From Thermoplasmata archaeon (GTDB lineage Archaea; Thermoplasmatota; Thermoplasmata; SG8-5), in NCBI GenBank assembly GCA_030655715.1, contig JAUSPR010000162.1, positions 1 through 6,183 of the forward strand: a stretch of DNA of 6,183 nt, in the 5' to 3' direction. How positions within the stretch are numbered: position 1 is the first letter of the stretch; each line of letters starts with the position of its first letter. The position numbers and the translations under genes are program-made. The notes beneath the pieces are model-generated. The model saw only the letters and a list, made by a program, of their open reading frames with translations. It was not told where the DNA came from and did no database searches. This document shows, piece by piece, positions 1-5,341 of the stretch.

Positions 1-1107
1 CGCCGCATAGAACAGCCTCGCGCCGGCCCTCTCAATGGCAATTTCATCGACCTGGAGCGGGAATCCTGATTCTGACTTGACACCATAACCCTTTGGAACT
101 ACGTACTTGCAGACAGTAGCTTTCTTCGAGAATTTTGCCATGTTCGGTTTTAAATTTCCATCAATAATAGCCTGGAACATATTCAGAAGGCTTGTTTCCA
201 GAAGTGGGATGACATTCATTACCTCCGGGTCACCGAACCGAGCATTGTATTCAATCAATCTAACGCCCTTTTTCGTGGAGATAAATCCGCCGTACATCAC
301 GCCCTTGTAGAACTGGCCGCATTCTTCATTAAGGGCATCGCAGACCTTCCGGGTGATGTCCATGGCTGCATCGTAATCTTTCTGTTTAAGAAATGGAAGC
401 AGATGATTGGAATCGGAATACGAGCCCATGCCGCCAGTGTTCGGGCCGGTGTCGCCCTCGAACGCCCGTTTATGGTCCTGGGCCAGCGGCGAACCGACAA
501 CGTTCTTCCCGTCAGTGAGACATTGCAGGCTGAACTCCTCTCCAATGAATTTTTCCTCAATCACCACGGCACCGCTCTTGTGAATGCATCTGACAGCATA
601 TTCATAACCTTCTTCCACGTTGGATAGATGTTCTCCGGAGAGTTTAACGCCCTTGCCGCCTGCCAGGCCCTCGTCCTTTATCACGAAATCACCCAGTTCT
701 TCGAGGAATTCGCGGATTCCCTCGGTTGAGGAAAAAACCCTGAATTGCGGATTGCCAGGTATTTTGTATTTTTCCAGAAGGTTGCGCGTGAATGACTTGC
801 TGGATTCCAACCTGGCGCATGATTTGGTCGGGCCTACAGAGGGTATGTTGACCGCGGCCAGAGCATCGACTATGCCTTTTTCCAGAGGGGCTTCCGGACC
901 GATAACCGCCATTTTTATCTGTTTCTTTTGAGCCCATTCAACGATGGCGGGAATGTCGGTATCTGATATATGCAAAATATCTTTGGAAAGCTGAGCCAGG
1001 CCTGGATTGTTATTCTTCATCACTGTGAAAAGTTCGGCTCCGTCAGTGACAAGTTTATCGCCGAGGCAATGTTCGCGGGCTCCGCCGCCTACCATGAGTA
1101 CCTTCAT
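1..1107 (-). CDS. purD: Phosphoribosylamine--glycine ligase (GARS), C-terminus cut by window edge
   Basis: This enzyme joins phosphoribosylamine and glycine using ATP, the second step of de novo purine synthesis in the cytoplasm. The reading frame is open without a stop from the ATG at 1107 to base 1, giving 369 residues. The family usually has about 420-450, so the last part is missing. The N-terminus reads MKVLMVGGGAREH, the usual PurD opening with its glycine-rich loop, which fixes the start. An ATP-grasp core follows: VIKDEGLAGGKGV around residues 141-154, TGPNTGGMG at 220-228, and the metal/ATP-binding signature RFGDPE at 290-295. No clear Shine-Dalgarno sequence precedes the ATG, so translation may be leaderless or SD-independent. 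A 541-bp gap with a probable terminator separates it from the upstream same-strand gene nrdD, so it likely has its own promoter. Identification is firm from the motifs. Confidence 0.96.
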   Translation of the reverse strand, partial: MKVLMVGGGAREHCLGDKLVTDGAELFTVMKNNNPGLAQLSKDILHISDTDIPAIVEWAQKKQIKMAVIGPEAPLEKGIVDALAAVNIPSVGPTKSCARLESSKSFTRNLLEKYKIPGNPQFRVFSSTEGIREFLEELGDFVIKDEGLAGGKGVKLSGEHLSNVEEGYEYAVRCIHKSGAVVIEEKFIGEEFSLQCLTDGKNVVGSPLAQDHKRAFEGDTGPNTGGMGSYSDSNHLLPFLKQKDYDAAMDITRKVCDALNEECGQFYKGVMYGGFISTKKGVRLIEYNARFGDPEVMNVIPLLETSLLNMFQAIIDGNLKPNMAKFSKKATVCKYVVPKGYGVKSESGFPLQVDEIAIERAGARLFYAA

Positions 1108-1156
1108 GCTAGACGGTATAGTGATGAGAGGTAAAAGGGTTTTGCGGGGGGCTTTG

Positions 1157-1198
1157 AGTATATGTTCCTCTTCTACTCTAGGTTATATTTTCCCCGAT
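1157..1198 (-). promoter_or_regulatory. Candidate archaeal promoter(s) for purD
   Basis: On the minus strand, GGGGAAAATATAACC (1182-1196) resembles a purine-rich BRE followed by a TATA box. It would place transcription start near 1160 and give a leader of roughly 50 nt. A second TATA-like stretch, ACATATACT (1157-1165), lies closer and would give a leader of about 30 nt. Neither can be preferred from sequence alone. The absence of a Shine-Dalgarno sequence leaves a third, leaderless start open. Confidence 0.45.
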
Positions 1199-1234
1199 TG
1201 AGGGATAGATAGTGGGATGCTCACCAGGCCTCCC

Positions 1235-1268
1235 TATTCTGGAAGCTCTTGCACAGAATACTTTTTTT
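1235..1268 (+). terminator. Weak terminator-like hairpin plus T-run
   Basis: TATTCTG (1235-1241) and CAGAATA (1254-1260) form a perfect 7-bp inverted repeat with a 12-nt loop, followed by C and seven Ts (1262-1268). The layout is that of an intrinsic terminator read on the plus strand, but the stem is AT-rich and no plus-strand gene lies upstream (purD is on the other strand). It could end an antisense or small transcript, or be chance. Confidence 0.2.
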
Positions 1269-1489
1269 CATCCTTACATTCCATACTTGATAGAGTCGAT
1301 AACCTAAACTCCCCCTTTTTTTAAAAAATTAAAGAGAGCATAAGCTAACAGAATTTTAAAATCATTTGTAAACAAAACAATCAATCGCAGCATGCCTCGC
1401 CTGAATATCATCTTATGTTAACTGGAGGGCGGGGTACTGTTATTATTGTCGTGGCAAGTGACAAACACCAATTGCATAAATCCCTTAAA

Positions 1490-1541
1490 GCCCTGGCTGT
1501 GAGGCCAGGGTAAGAGGCCTAAACGATAACACCAGGCCTCT
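1490..1541. other. Two adjacent GC-rich hairpins (possible structured RNA)
   Basis: Hairpin 1 pairs CCCTGGC (1491-1497) with GCCAGGG (1504-1510) over a 6-nt loop, with an extra G-T closing pair at 1490/1511. Hairpin 2 pairs AGAGGCCT (1513-1520) with AGGCCTCT (1534-1541) over a 13-nt loop. GAGGCC occurs twice (1501-1506 and 1514-1519), and either copy could pair with GGCCTC at 1535-1540, so two mutually exclusive folds are possible. Both hairpins lie downstream of nrdD and upstream of purD. They match no RNA family that I recognise. Confidence 0.4.
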
Positions 1542-1547
1542 CATAAA

Positions 1548-1622
1548 TACTCCCCCATATTTTTTATAATATTCCAGCCAGCGCTCACGCTGGCAAATTT
1601 TAAAAAAATAAAAGGGGGAGTA
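1548..1622 (-). terminator. Long imperfect hairpin with T-rich tract; probable nrdD terminator
   Basis: TACTCCCCC (1548-1556) is the exact reverse complement of GGGGGAGTA (1614-1622). Inside lies a second perfect stem, GCCAGCG (1577-1583) with CGCTGGC (1588-1594), around a CTCA tetraloop. The intervening A/T stretches pair partly, so the whole 75 bp is one hairpin with arms of about 35 bases. On the minus strand, starting about 27 bases after the nrdD stop, it reads CCCCC followed by two T-runs (TTTTATTTTTTT), as expected for an archaeal T-rich terminator. Termination is the simplest role; the long base-paired arms are more than that role needs. Confidence 0.5.
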
Positions 1623-1648
1623 ATCGTGATTCGGTAATCTCCATTAAT

Positions 1649-3763
1649 CTACTGTATCTCTGTTCTATATCTGTCCTTTAACTCGCCTATCTTGCCCTTG
1701 TTCCAGGAACTAATCTTCGAAAAGAATCCCGTGACCCGGGTAATGCCCTCGGTGTTCTGGGAGCCGCATTTCACGCAGGCTCCTGTCAACCCGCGTACAG
1801 TCTGGCCGCAGTCCAGGCAGGATGTGAACTCCGGGGAAAACGCAATTTGCGCGTTCTGCGTGTTCCTCATGGTCTTCTTAACAAAGTTGGCTAAGGACTC
1901 TGGCGAAGGCTTGCTCTCGCCGAGCCAGACATGGGTTAATGCACCTGCCTCAATCAGCGGGTGGTATTTTCCCTCCATCTTGACCCTTTCAATCGGGTTA
2001 ATTGGTGCTGAAACGTTCATATAGGTCGAATTCGTGTAATACAACTCTCCTGCGCTCTTGTTGCCCTTGATTACAGTGGGTGCCTGCATTGGGTAATGCT
2101 TCATGTCCAGTTTCGCCATTCTGTAGGCTGTTGATTCGGCAGGAGTTTGCTCCAGAGGCATCTTGATTCCCACTTCCTTGCCGATCCTCTCGGCTTCCTT
2201 GTTCATATGGGCCATTATCTTGAATCCGAACATCAGTGAATCTTTTGACTCGTGAAGCTGCTCACCGGTATGGTACTGGACCATCTCATTCAGACCGAGC
2301 ATGCCGACGAGGAAAGAAGCCTTTTCCAGGCGGTAATACGGCTCGCCGTCAGGCTCCATTGCCAGCAGTGACAGCGGACCGTACTTTCCCATCTTGAGTA
2401 ACTTGGATATGAATATCTTCTTCTGGAGATGTGCTTTTGCAGCAAGCTGGATTCGGTCGGTTATTAGTTCGTTCAGCCTCTCATCACTCAGATTAGCCTC
2501 GTAGGCGATTCTGGGAAGGTTAATCGTGACATTCTGCATTGCAGAATATCTCATTTTCCAAGGAGTTTTTGCATCCTCCAGATCACTATTGTCTAGCTTG
2601 AATGTCAGCCTGCAACATTCGCTGATTTTTGCGGTGTCCCCTCTGTCGAACACGAAGTAGGTATTACCCTTCTCGGATGCGACTTTGCAGATCTTGTTCA
2701 GAAATTCTTCGTGACCTTCTGACTCGAAGAATTTCTCTGTAATGTGCACATTAGGTTTCGGGAAGAAGAACGGTCTGCCAAGTGCGTCGCCATCCATGTA
2801 AACGTCAAATAACGCGTCAACGAATCTCTGTGCCTCTGGTAGGTAATCTTTGTATGTATGGCCAGTGTCTATTCCGCCCGGTCCTATAGCCGGTACGTTC
2901 ATGAAATGCTTCGGAACCTCCCAGTAAAGGTTGAGGTCTGAAAAAATCGACTGACCGCCGCGTGCAACAGCCTGTTGGGCAAATTCATAAATAAGATTCT
3001 GTGCCAGTTGTTTCATCTGCTTGTCATTGGTTTTCTCAAGGTACGGTGCCAGAAACAGGTTGAACGCGTCCCAGCCGATTGCACCTGCAAAGTGGCCCTG
3101 AAGTGCAGCAGAAAATTTGACAACATGTTCTATTAACACGTCTGCATGTTTTGCGGGTTTTGCAATGGAAATCGCATTTGGAAGATTCAGGCCAAATTTC
3201 TTCACATATTCTATTGACTGGCCACCGCAATAGGGCCTGTCAACCATTCCCAGGTCATGAAGATGAATTTTCCCATGCATGTGAGCATCAGCAATGCTCT
3301 CATCGAATACTTCCAGCAGTGCAAATTCCTTCTTGATATTTTCAGCGAGAGTGAGATTTGTTGCCTCTGGGCCGTGTGGCACATTCGCATTCTCCTTATT
3401 AGGATTAATTATAATCTCTCTTGCATCATACAATGGAACGCCCAGCCGGGTATGCTGCTTTCTTATGCGGGCAAGGCCGTATTCGACCAGCTTGGCATTT
3501 GTCAGCTCCCGGATAAGGGGGGCGGTAATGTAGTCAATATCCAAAGATAGTATCAGGCGTTCCACTTCTTTCGACACGATGGCAGCGGCATCCTCGCTGA
3601 TATTTGTTTCACGTATGAGCGCATCGTGTATCCTCTGTCTGTCCCATTCCTTTATGTCCTCGTCCGAGGTTCTTACGAACAGAGATAGCTCTGTTGATTC
3701 GGGGTTTCCGATTCCCGAAGCCGTCATGGGCTTCGCGTTTTCCTTTAATTGAACCGGTTTCAT
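1649..3763 (-). CDS. nrdD: Anaerobic (class III) ribonucleoside-triphosphate reductase, large subunit
   Basis: NrdD reduces ribonucleoside triphosphates to deoxyribonucleotides under anaerobic conditions, using an oxygen-sensitive glycyl radical. The 704-residue length fits the family (about 700). An N-terminal ATP-cone allosteric domain spans roughly residues 28-115 (FVRTSDEDIKEWDRQRI near its start). The glycyl-radical-enzyme barrel follows, with PYCGG (Cys179) and SECCR (Cys383/384) at the expected active-site cysteine loops. Near the end, CLDC (Cys649, Cys652) and CVKC (Cys663, Cys666) form the zinc site, followed by RVTGF, whose Gly679 is the predicted radical carrier, and the typical WNKGK and EL..R tail. 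There is no intein and no frameshift. The ATG start has GGAAGG 6 nt upstream. Its activase NrdG is not in this window and must be encoded elsewhere. The gene points to an anaerobic lifestyle. Regulation may involve a palindrome in its promoter. Confidence 0.97.
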   Translation of the reverse strand: MKPVQLKENAKPMTASGIGNPESTELSLFVRTSDEDIKEWDRQRIHDALIRETNISEDAAAIVSKEVERLILSLDIDYITAPLIRELTNAKLVEYGLARIRKQHTRLGVPLYDAREIIINPNKENANVPHGPEATNLTLAENIKKEFALLEVFDESIADAHMHGKIHLHDLGMVDRPYCGGQSIEYVKKFGLNLPNAISIAKPAKHADVLIEHVVKFSAALQGHFAGAIGWDAFNLFLAPYLEKTNDKQMKQLAQNLIYEFAQQAVARGGQSIFSDLNLYWEVPKHFMNVPAIGPGGIDTGHTYKDYLPEAQRFVDALFDVYMDGDALGRPFFFPKPNVHITEKFFESEGHEEFLNKICKVASEKGNTYFVFDRGDTAKISECCRLTFKLDNSDLEDAKTPWKMRYSAMQNVTINLPRIAYEANLSDERLNELITDRIQLAAKAHLQKKIFISKLLKMGKYGPLSLLAMEPDGEPYYRLEKASFLVGMLGLNEMVQYHTGEQLHESKDSLMFGFKIMAHMNKEAERIGKEVGIKMPLEQTPAESTAYRMAKLDMKHYPMQAPTVIKGNKSAGELYYTNSTYMNVSAPINPIERVKMEGKYHPLIEAGALTHVWLGESKPSPESLANFVKKTMRNTQNAQIAFSPEFTSCLDCGQTVRGLTGACVKCGSQNTEGITRVTGFFSKISSWNKGKIGELKDRYRTEIQ

Positions 3764-3812
3764 TTATTTCCTTCCTTTTTTATATTATTCTTTTTATACA
3801 TTTATATGTATC
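3764..3812 (-). promoter_or_regulatory. nrdD promoter, ribosome-binding site and candidate operator
   Basis: On the minus strand, GGAAGG (3770-3775) sits 6 nt before the nrdD ATG and is a fair Shine-Dalgarno sequence. Upstream are overlapping TATA-like stretches: TATAAAAA (3791-3798) and CATATAAA (3801-3808). A perfect palindrome, ATACAT-TTAT-ATGTAT (3796-3811), overlaps both, so a regulator bound there would block TBP. No NrdR box was recognised. The composition is so A/T-rich that the exact TATA box and the palindrome's significance remain uncertain. Confidence 0.45.
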
Positions 3813-4049
3813 TTTTTTAATATCTAATTTTAGTATAGATATTATTTATTTACTGTACCCTTCCTTTATTCCCTGCAATCGTGGATATACCGGATTGCTG
3901 GTTGAAATGCCTGTTGTTATTGCAAACAACATTAATTGGTATAGTTTCGCCCACAGACCGCTAAAGCAGTCAACATACTCCAACTACGGCTATATTTTTC
4001 GGGAACCCTGCATATTTGCTTGGGGTTTAAAGAGATTTTTGAACTAACT
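3813..4049. other. Divergent intergenic spacer, no gene recognised
   Basis: This is the middle of the 351-bp gap between the divergently transcribed nrdD and the regulator gene. An open plus-strand frame runs from inside nrdD to 4047, and an ATG at 3907 would give a 46-residue peptide. There is no ribosome-binding site, no recognisable motif, and the composition is unlike that of its neighbours. A small inverted repeat GTTGTT/AACAAC with a 6-nt loop lies near 3912-3929. I see no RNA gene here. Confidence 0.5.
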
Positions 4050-4104
4050 TTGGTAACAGATAAACCACCGAAAAGGTTATTTATTACCAAGTTTGTTACC
4101 AAGT
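4050..4104. promoter_or_regulatory. Operator-like array of TTACCAA half-sites
   Basis: TTGGTAACA (4050-4058) is the exact reverse complement of TGTTACCAA (4094-4102), a 9-bp inverted repeat with centres 44 bp apart. The nonamer TTACCAAGT also occurs as a direct repeat at 4084-4092 and 4096-4104, 12 bp apart. Together this makes three TTACCAA half-sites. They straddle the TATA-like TTATTTAT of the downstream regulator gene. Position and spacing (12 and 44 bp, near whole helical turns) suggest protein binding, most simply by the winged-helix protein encoded next door. Confidence 0.5.
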
Positions 4105-4114
4105 CGGGTGAAAC
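4068..4114 (+). promoter_or_regulatory. Promoter and ribosome-binding site of the regulator-rlmE operon
   Basis: CCGAAAAGG (4068-4076) is purine-rich like a BRE and is followed by TTATTTAT (4077-4084), a good archaeal TATA box. Transcription would start near 4105, about 10 nt before the ATG at 4115. GGTGA (4107-4111), the archaeal Shine-Dalgarno core, lies only 3 nt before the ATG. The leader is therefore very short, and initiation could be almost leaderless. Confidence 0.5.
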
Positions 4115-4708
4115 ATGTTCATTCCAGACAATAGTTTCAAGAACATAATCTTCCAAGAACTTGGAAATGGTGACAAATCAATTAGTAACCTCCATAGAAT
4201 ATTGACAGATGAAGGTCACAAAGTGCATAGGCTAGTGCTAACAGGATATCTGAAGGCCATGGAGGAAATGGGACTTCTTACCTCAAAGGAATTTCCGCCT
4301 TCCAAGGTTTATTCCATATCCACCAGTGCCGAGAAAGATATTTATGAAACATTAAATGAAATATGTGCGAATTTGCCTGACATAGCACCGGAAAAGAAAC
4401 CCGAAATTAAGTTATATTTTCTTCAAAAACTATTCAAGAGGCCGGTGTTCAGAGGCGAAATGATCCGAGCAGGCTTCGAGGGAGACCCGGAAGCATTTGC
4501 TATCAAGATTTCGAACGAAGAACGATTGGAATTGAAGAAATTGCTTGCAAAGAGAGGTTTCAAACTGGCCATGAAAGACCAGGCATATATTATTAGGGAT
4601 GCGAATTATGACCAGGAATTTGAAATCATCATATTTCAGGCGATTTTACAAAAATTCAAGGCAGGAGCCCTGTCTGTTGATACAAAACAGACAACTCTGG
4701 GAATCTGA
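4115..4708 (+). CDS. Predicted winged-helix DNA-binding regulator, specificity unknown
   Basis: A 197-residue cytosolic protein with no signal peptide or membrane segment. Residues about 5-70 have a winged-helix pattern: two helices, a recognition-helix-like stretch (HRLVLTGYLKAMEEMGLL, 38-55) and a short wing ending in VYSIS (65-69). Residues about 95-180 are a second alpha/beta region (IKLYFLQKLFKRPVF; AYIIRDANYD) that I do not recognise; it could be a sensing or dimerisation domain. The C-terminus ends in KQTTLGI, which resembles the start of a PCNA-interacting peptide but lacks the final aromatic residues. It is the first gene of a tight operon with rlmE (8-bp gap). TTACCAA repeats at its promoter suggest autoregulation. 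The start is supported by GGTGA just upstream. The DNA-binding fold is moderately sure; the target, ligand and exact family are not. Confidence 0.72.
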   Translation: MFIPDNSFKNIIFQELGNGDKSISNLHRILTDEGHKVHRLVLTGYLKAMEEMGLLTSKEFPPSKVYSISTSAEKDIYETLNEICANLPDIAPEKKPEIKLYFLQKLFKRPVFRGEMIRAGFEGDPEAFAIKISNEERLELKKLLAKRGFKLAMKDQAYIIRDANYDQEFEIIIFQAILQKFKAGALSVDTKQTTLGI

Positions 4709-4716
4709 GGCATTAC

Positions 4717-5319
4717 ATGTCAAAAAGCTGGACGATGGACAGGAAAAAAGACTATTATTATAAGATGGCCAAAGAGGACAATTATAGAAGCAGGGCCGCA
4801 TACAAACTGTTCCAGATGGATGAAAGATTCAAATTGTTCAGGCCAGGGGATTGTGTTATCGATCTTGGTGCCAATCCAGGAGGATGGTCTCAGGTTGCGT
4901 CCGAACTGGTGGGGGAATCTGGTATGGTTATATCCCTGGACATCAAGCCCATCGAACCCATACCTGGCGTCAAGATACTGAAGGGCGACGCAAGGTCGAT
5001 TCTTACGAAATCGCAAGTAAAGGAATTGCTGGCCGGAAAAAAGGCATACATAATCCTATCGGACATGGCCCCCAATATCAGCGGTAATTATTCCATGGAC
5101 CATGCACGGTCTATCGAGCTTGCAGAAATGTCTCTGGAATATGCTAAGCTATTTCTCAAACCAGGTGGAAGTCTTGCAGTGAAGGTCTTTGATGGTGATA
5201 TGGCCAGGGATTTTTTCATCAAGTTGCAGAAAAATTTCAGGACAGTGAAACGATATAATCCGAAAGCGTCCAGGAAATCAAGTTCAGAAATCTACTATGT
5301 GGCCAAGGGTTTCAAGTGA
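4717..5319 (+). CDS. rlmE: Ribosomal RNA large subunit 2'-O-methyltransferase (RlmE/FtsJ/RrmJ family)
   Basis: RlmE uses S-adenosylmethionine to methylate the 2'-O of a uridine in the 23S rRNA A-loop (U2552 in Escherichia coli), a late step of large-subunit assembly. At 200 residues it has a single Rossmann-like methyltransferase domain and no C-terminal TRAM extension like that of some archaeal homologues. The SAM-binding motif VIDLGANPGGWSQ (47-59), the acidic residue in SLDIKP (Asp75) and KGDAR (Asp91) are present. The catalytic K-D-K-E tetrad is complete: Lys30 (RAAYKL), Asp116 (SDMAPN), Lys156 (VKVFDGD) and Glu191 (SSEIYYV). GAGG (4707-4710), overlapping the upstream stop codon, lies 6 nt before the ATG, which supports this start and translational coupling to the winged-helix gene. 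Specificity for the A-loop site is inferred from the family; archaeal FtsJ members could act on other rRNA or tRNA sites. Confidence 0.95.
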   Translation: MSKSWTMDRKKDYYYKMAKEDNYRSRAAYKLFQMDERFKLFRPGDCVIDLGANPGGWSQVASELVGESGMVISLDIKPIEPIPGVKILKGDARSILTKSQVKELLAGKKAYIILSDMAPNISGNYSMDHARSIELAEMSLEYAKLFLKPGGSLAVKVFDGDMARDFFIKLQKNFRTVKRYNPKASRKSSSEIYYVAKGFK

Positions 5320-5341
5320 TGGATTATTGTTTTTGTTTTTT
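5320..5341 (+). terminator. T-rich terminator of the regulator-rlmE operon, embedded in the convergent gene
   Basis: After the rlmE stop, the plus strand runs TGGATTATTG followed by five Ts (5330-5334), G and six Ts (5336-5341). Archaeal transcription commonly stops at such T-runs without a hairpin. The same bases encode the Lys-Gln-rich C-terminus (LKKQKQ) and stop codon of the convergent minus-strand gene, so coding sequence and terminator share the DNA. The two stop codons are only 4 bp apart. Confidence 0.55.

Larger units (their letters stand above)
1307..1622. repeat. Approx. 315-bp segment bounded by inverted ACTCCCCC/T-rich ends
   Basis: The left end reads ACTCCCCCTTTT from 1308, followed by more T, A and AATT. 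The right end, read on the minus strand from 1621, also gives ACTCCCCCTTTT and then an A/T-rich stretch. This is a 12-bp perfect terminal inverted match with similar AT-rich continuation. A third copy of ACTCCCCC lies inside at 1549-1556, in the same orientation as the left end. The segment encodes no protein. It could be a small non-autonomous mobile element (MITE-like) or the remains of one, with a nested hairpin at the right. I could not find a convincing target-site duplication at the borders, so the mobile-element reading is tentative. Confidence 0.35.
1108..1648. other. Non-coding intergenic region, rich in inverted repeats
   Basis: I see no convincing gene in this 541-bp stretch between nrdD and purD. 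The open frames are short, lack recognisable motifs and carry AT-rich homopolymer runs. It contains the purD promoter area (about 1150-1200), a weak plus-strand hairpin followed by seven Ts (1235-1268), one ACTCCCCC/T-rich end (1308-1333), an unstructured middle (about 1340-1480), two adjacent GC-rich hairpins (1490-1541), and a long imperfect hairpin (1548-1622). An 11-bp direct repeat, CACCAGGCCTC, occurs at 1222-1232 and 1530-1540. No tRNA, CRISPR array or box C/D guide RNA could be recognised. Confidence 0.6.

Noticed and set aside
297..937. Short open frames on both strands within the purD region
   Set aside because: The continuous minus-strand PurD frame with all family motifs explains this region.
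996..1005. Perfect palindrome CCAGGCCTGG within purD
   Set aside because: It is a 10-bp palindrome in coding sequence, explained by the Pro/Gly/Leu codons there, with no repeat elsewhere of the same length.
1108..1648. CRISPR array, tRNA or box C/D RNA in the intergenic region
   Set aside because: No regularly spaced repeats, no cloverleaf or T-arm consensus. GTGATGA at 1121-1127 resembles a C box, but no matching D box (CTGA) follows at a suitable distance.
1692..2024. Plus-strand open frame of 110 codons inside nrdD
   Set aside because: It is antisense to the conserved zinc-site and glycyl-radical region of NrdD; a shadow of codon composition.
1..3763. purD and nrdD as one operon
   Set aside because: They share a strand, but 541 bp with a T-rich terminator-like hairpin and a separate TATA-like promoter lie between them.
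3694..4047. Plus-strand open frame of 117 codons across the nrdD start and the intergenic spacer
   Set aside because: The first part is antisense to nrdD, the middle is a hydrophobic Phe/Ile/Leu run coming from the A/T-rich promoter, and there is no ribosome-binding site or recognisable motif.
3932..4156. Minus-strand open frame of 74 codons overlapping the start of the winged-helix gene
   Set aside because: It runs through the operator array and the start of a well-supported gene, and has no SD or family features.
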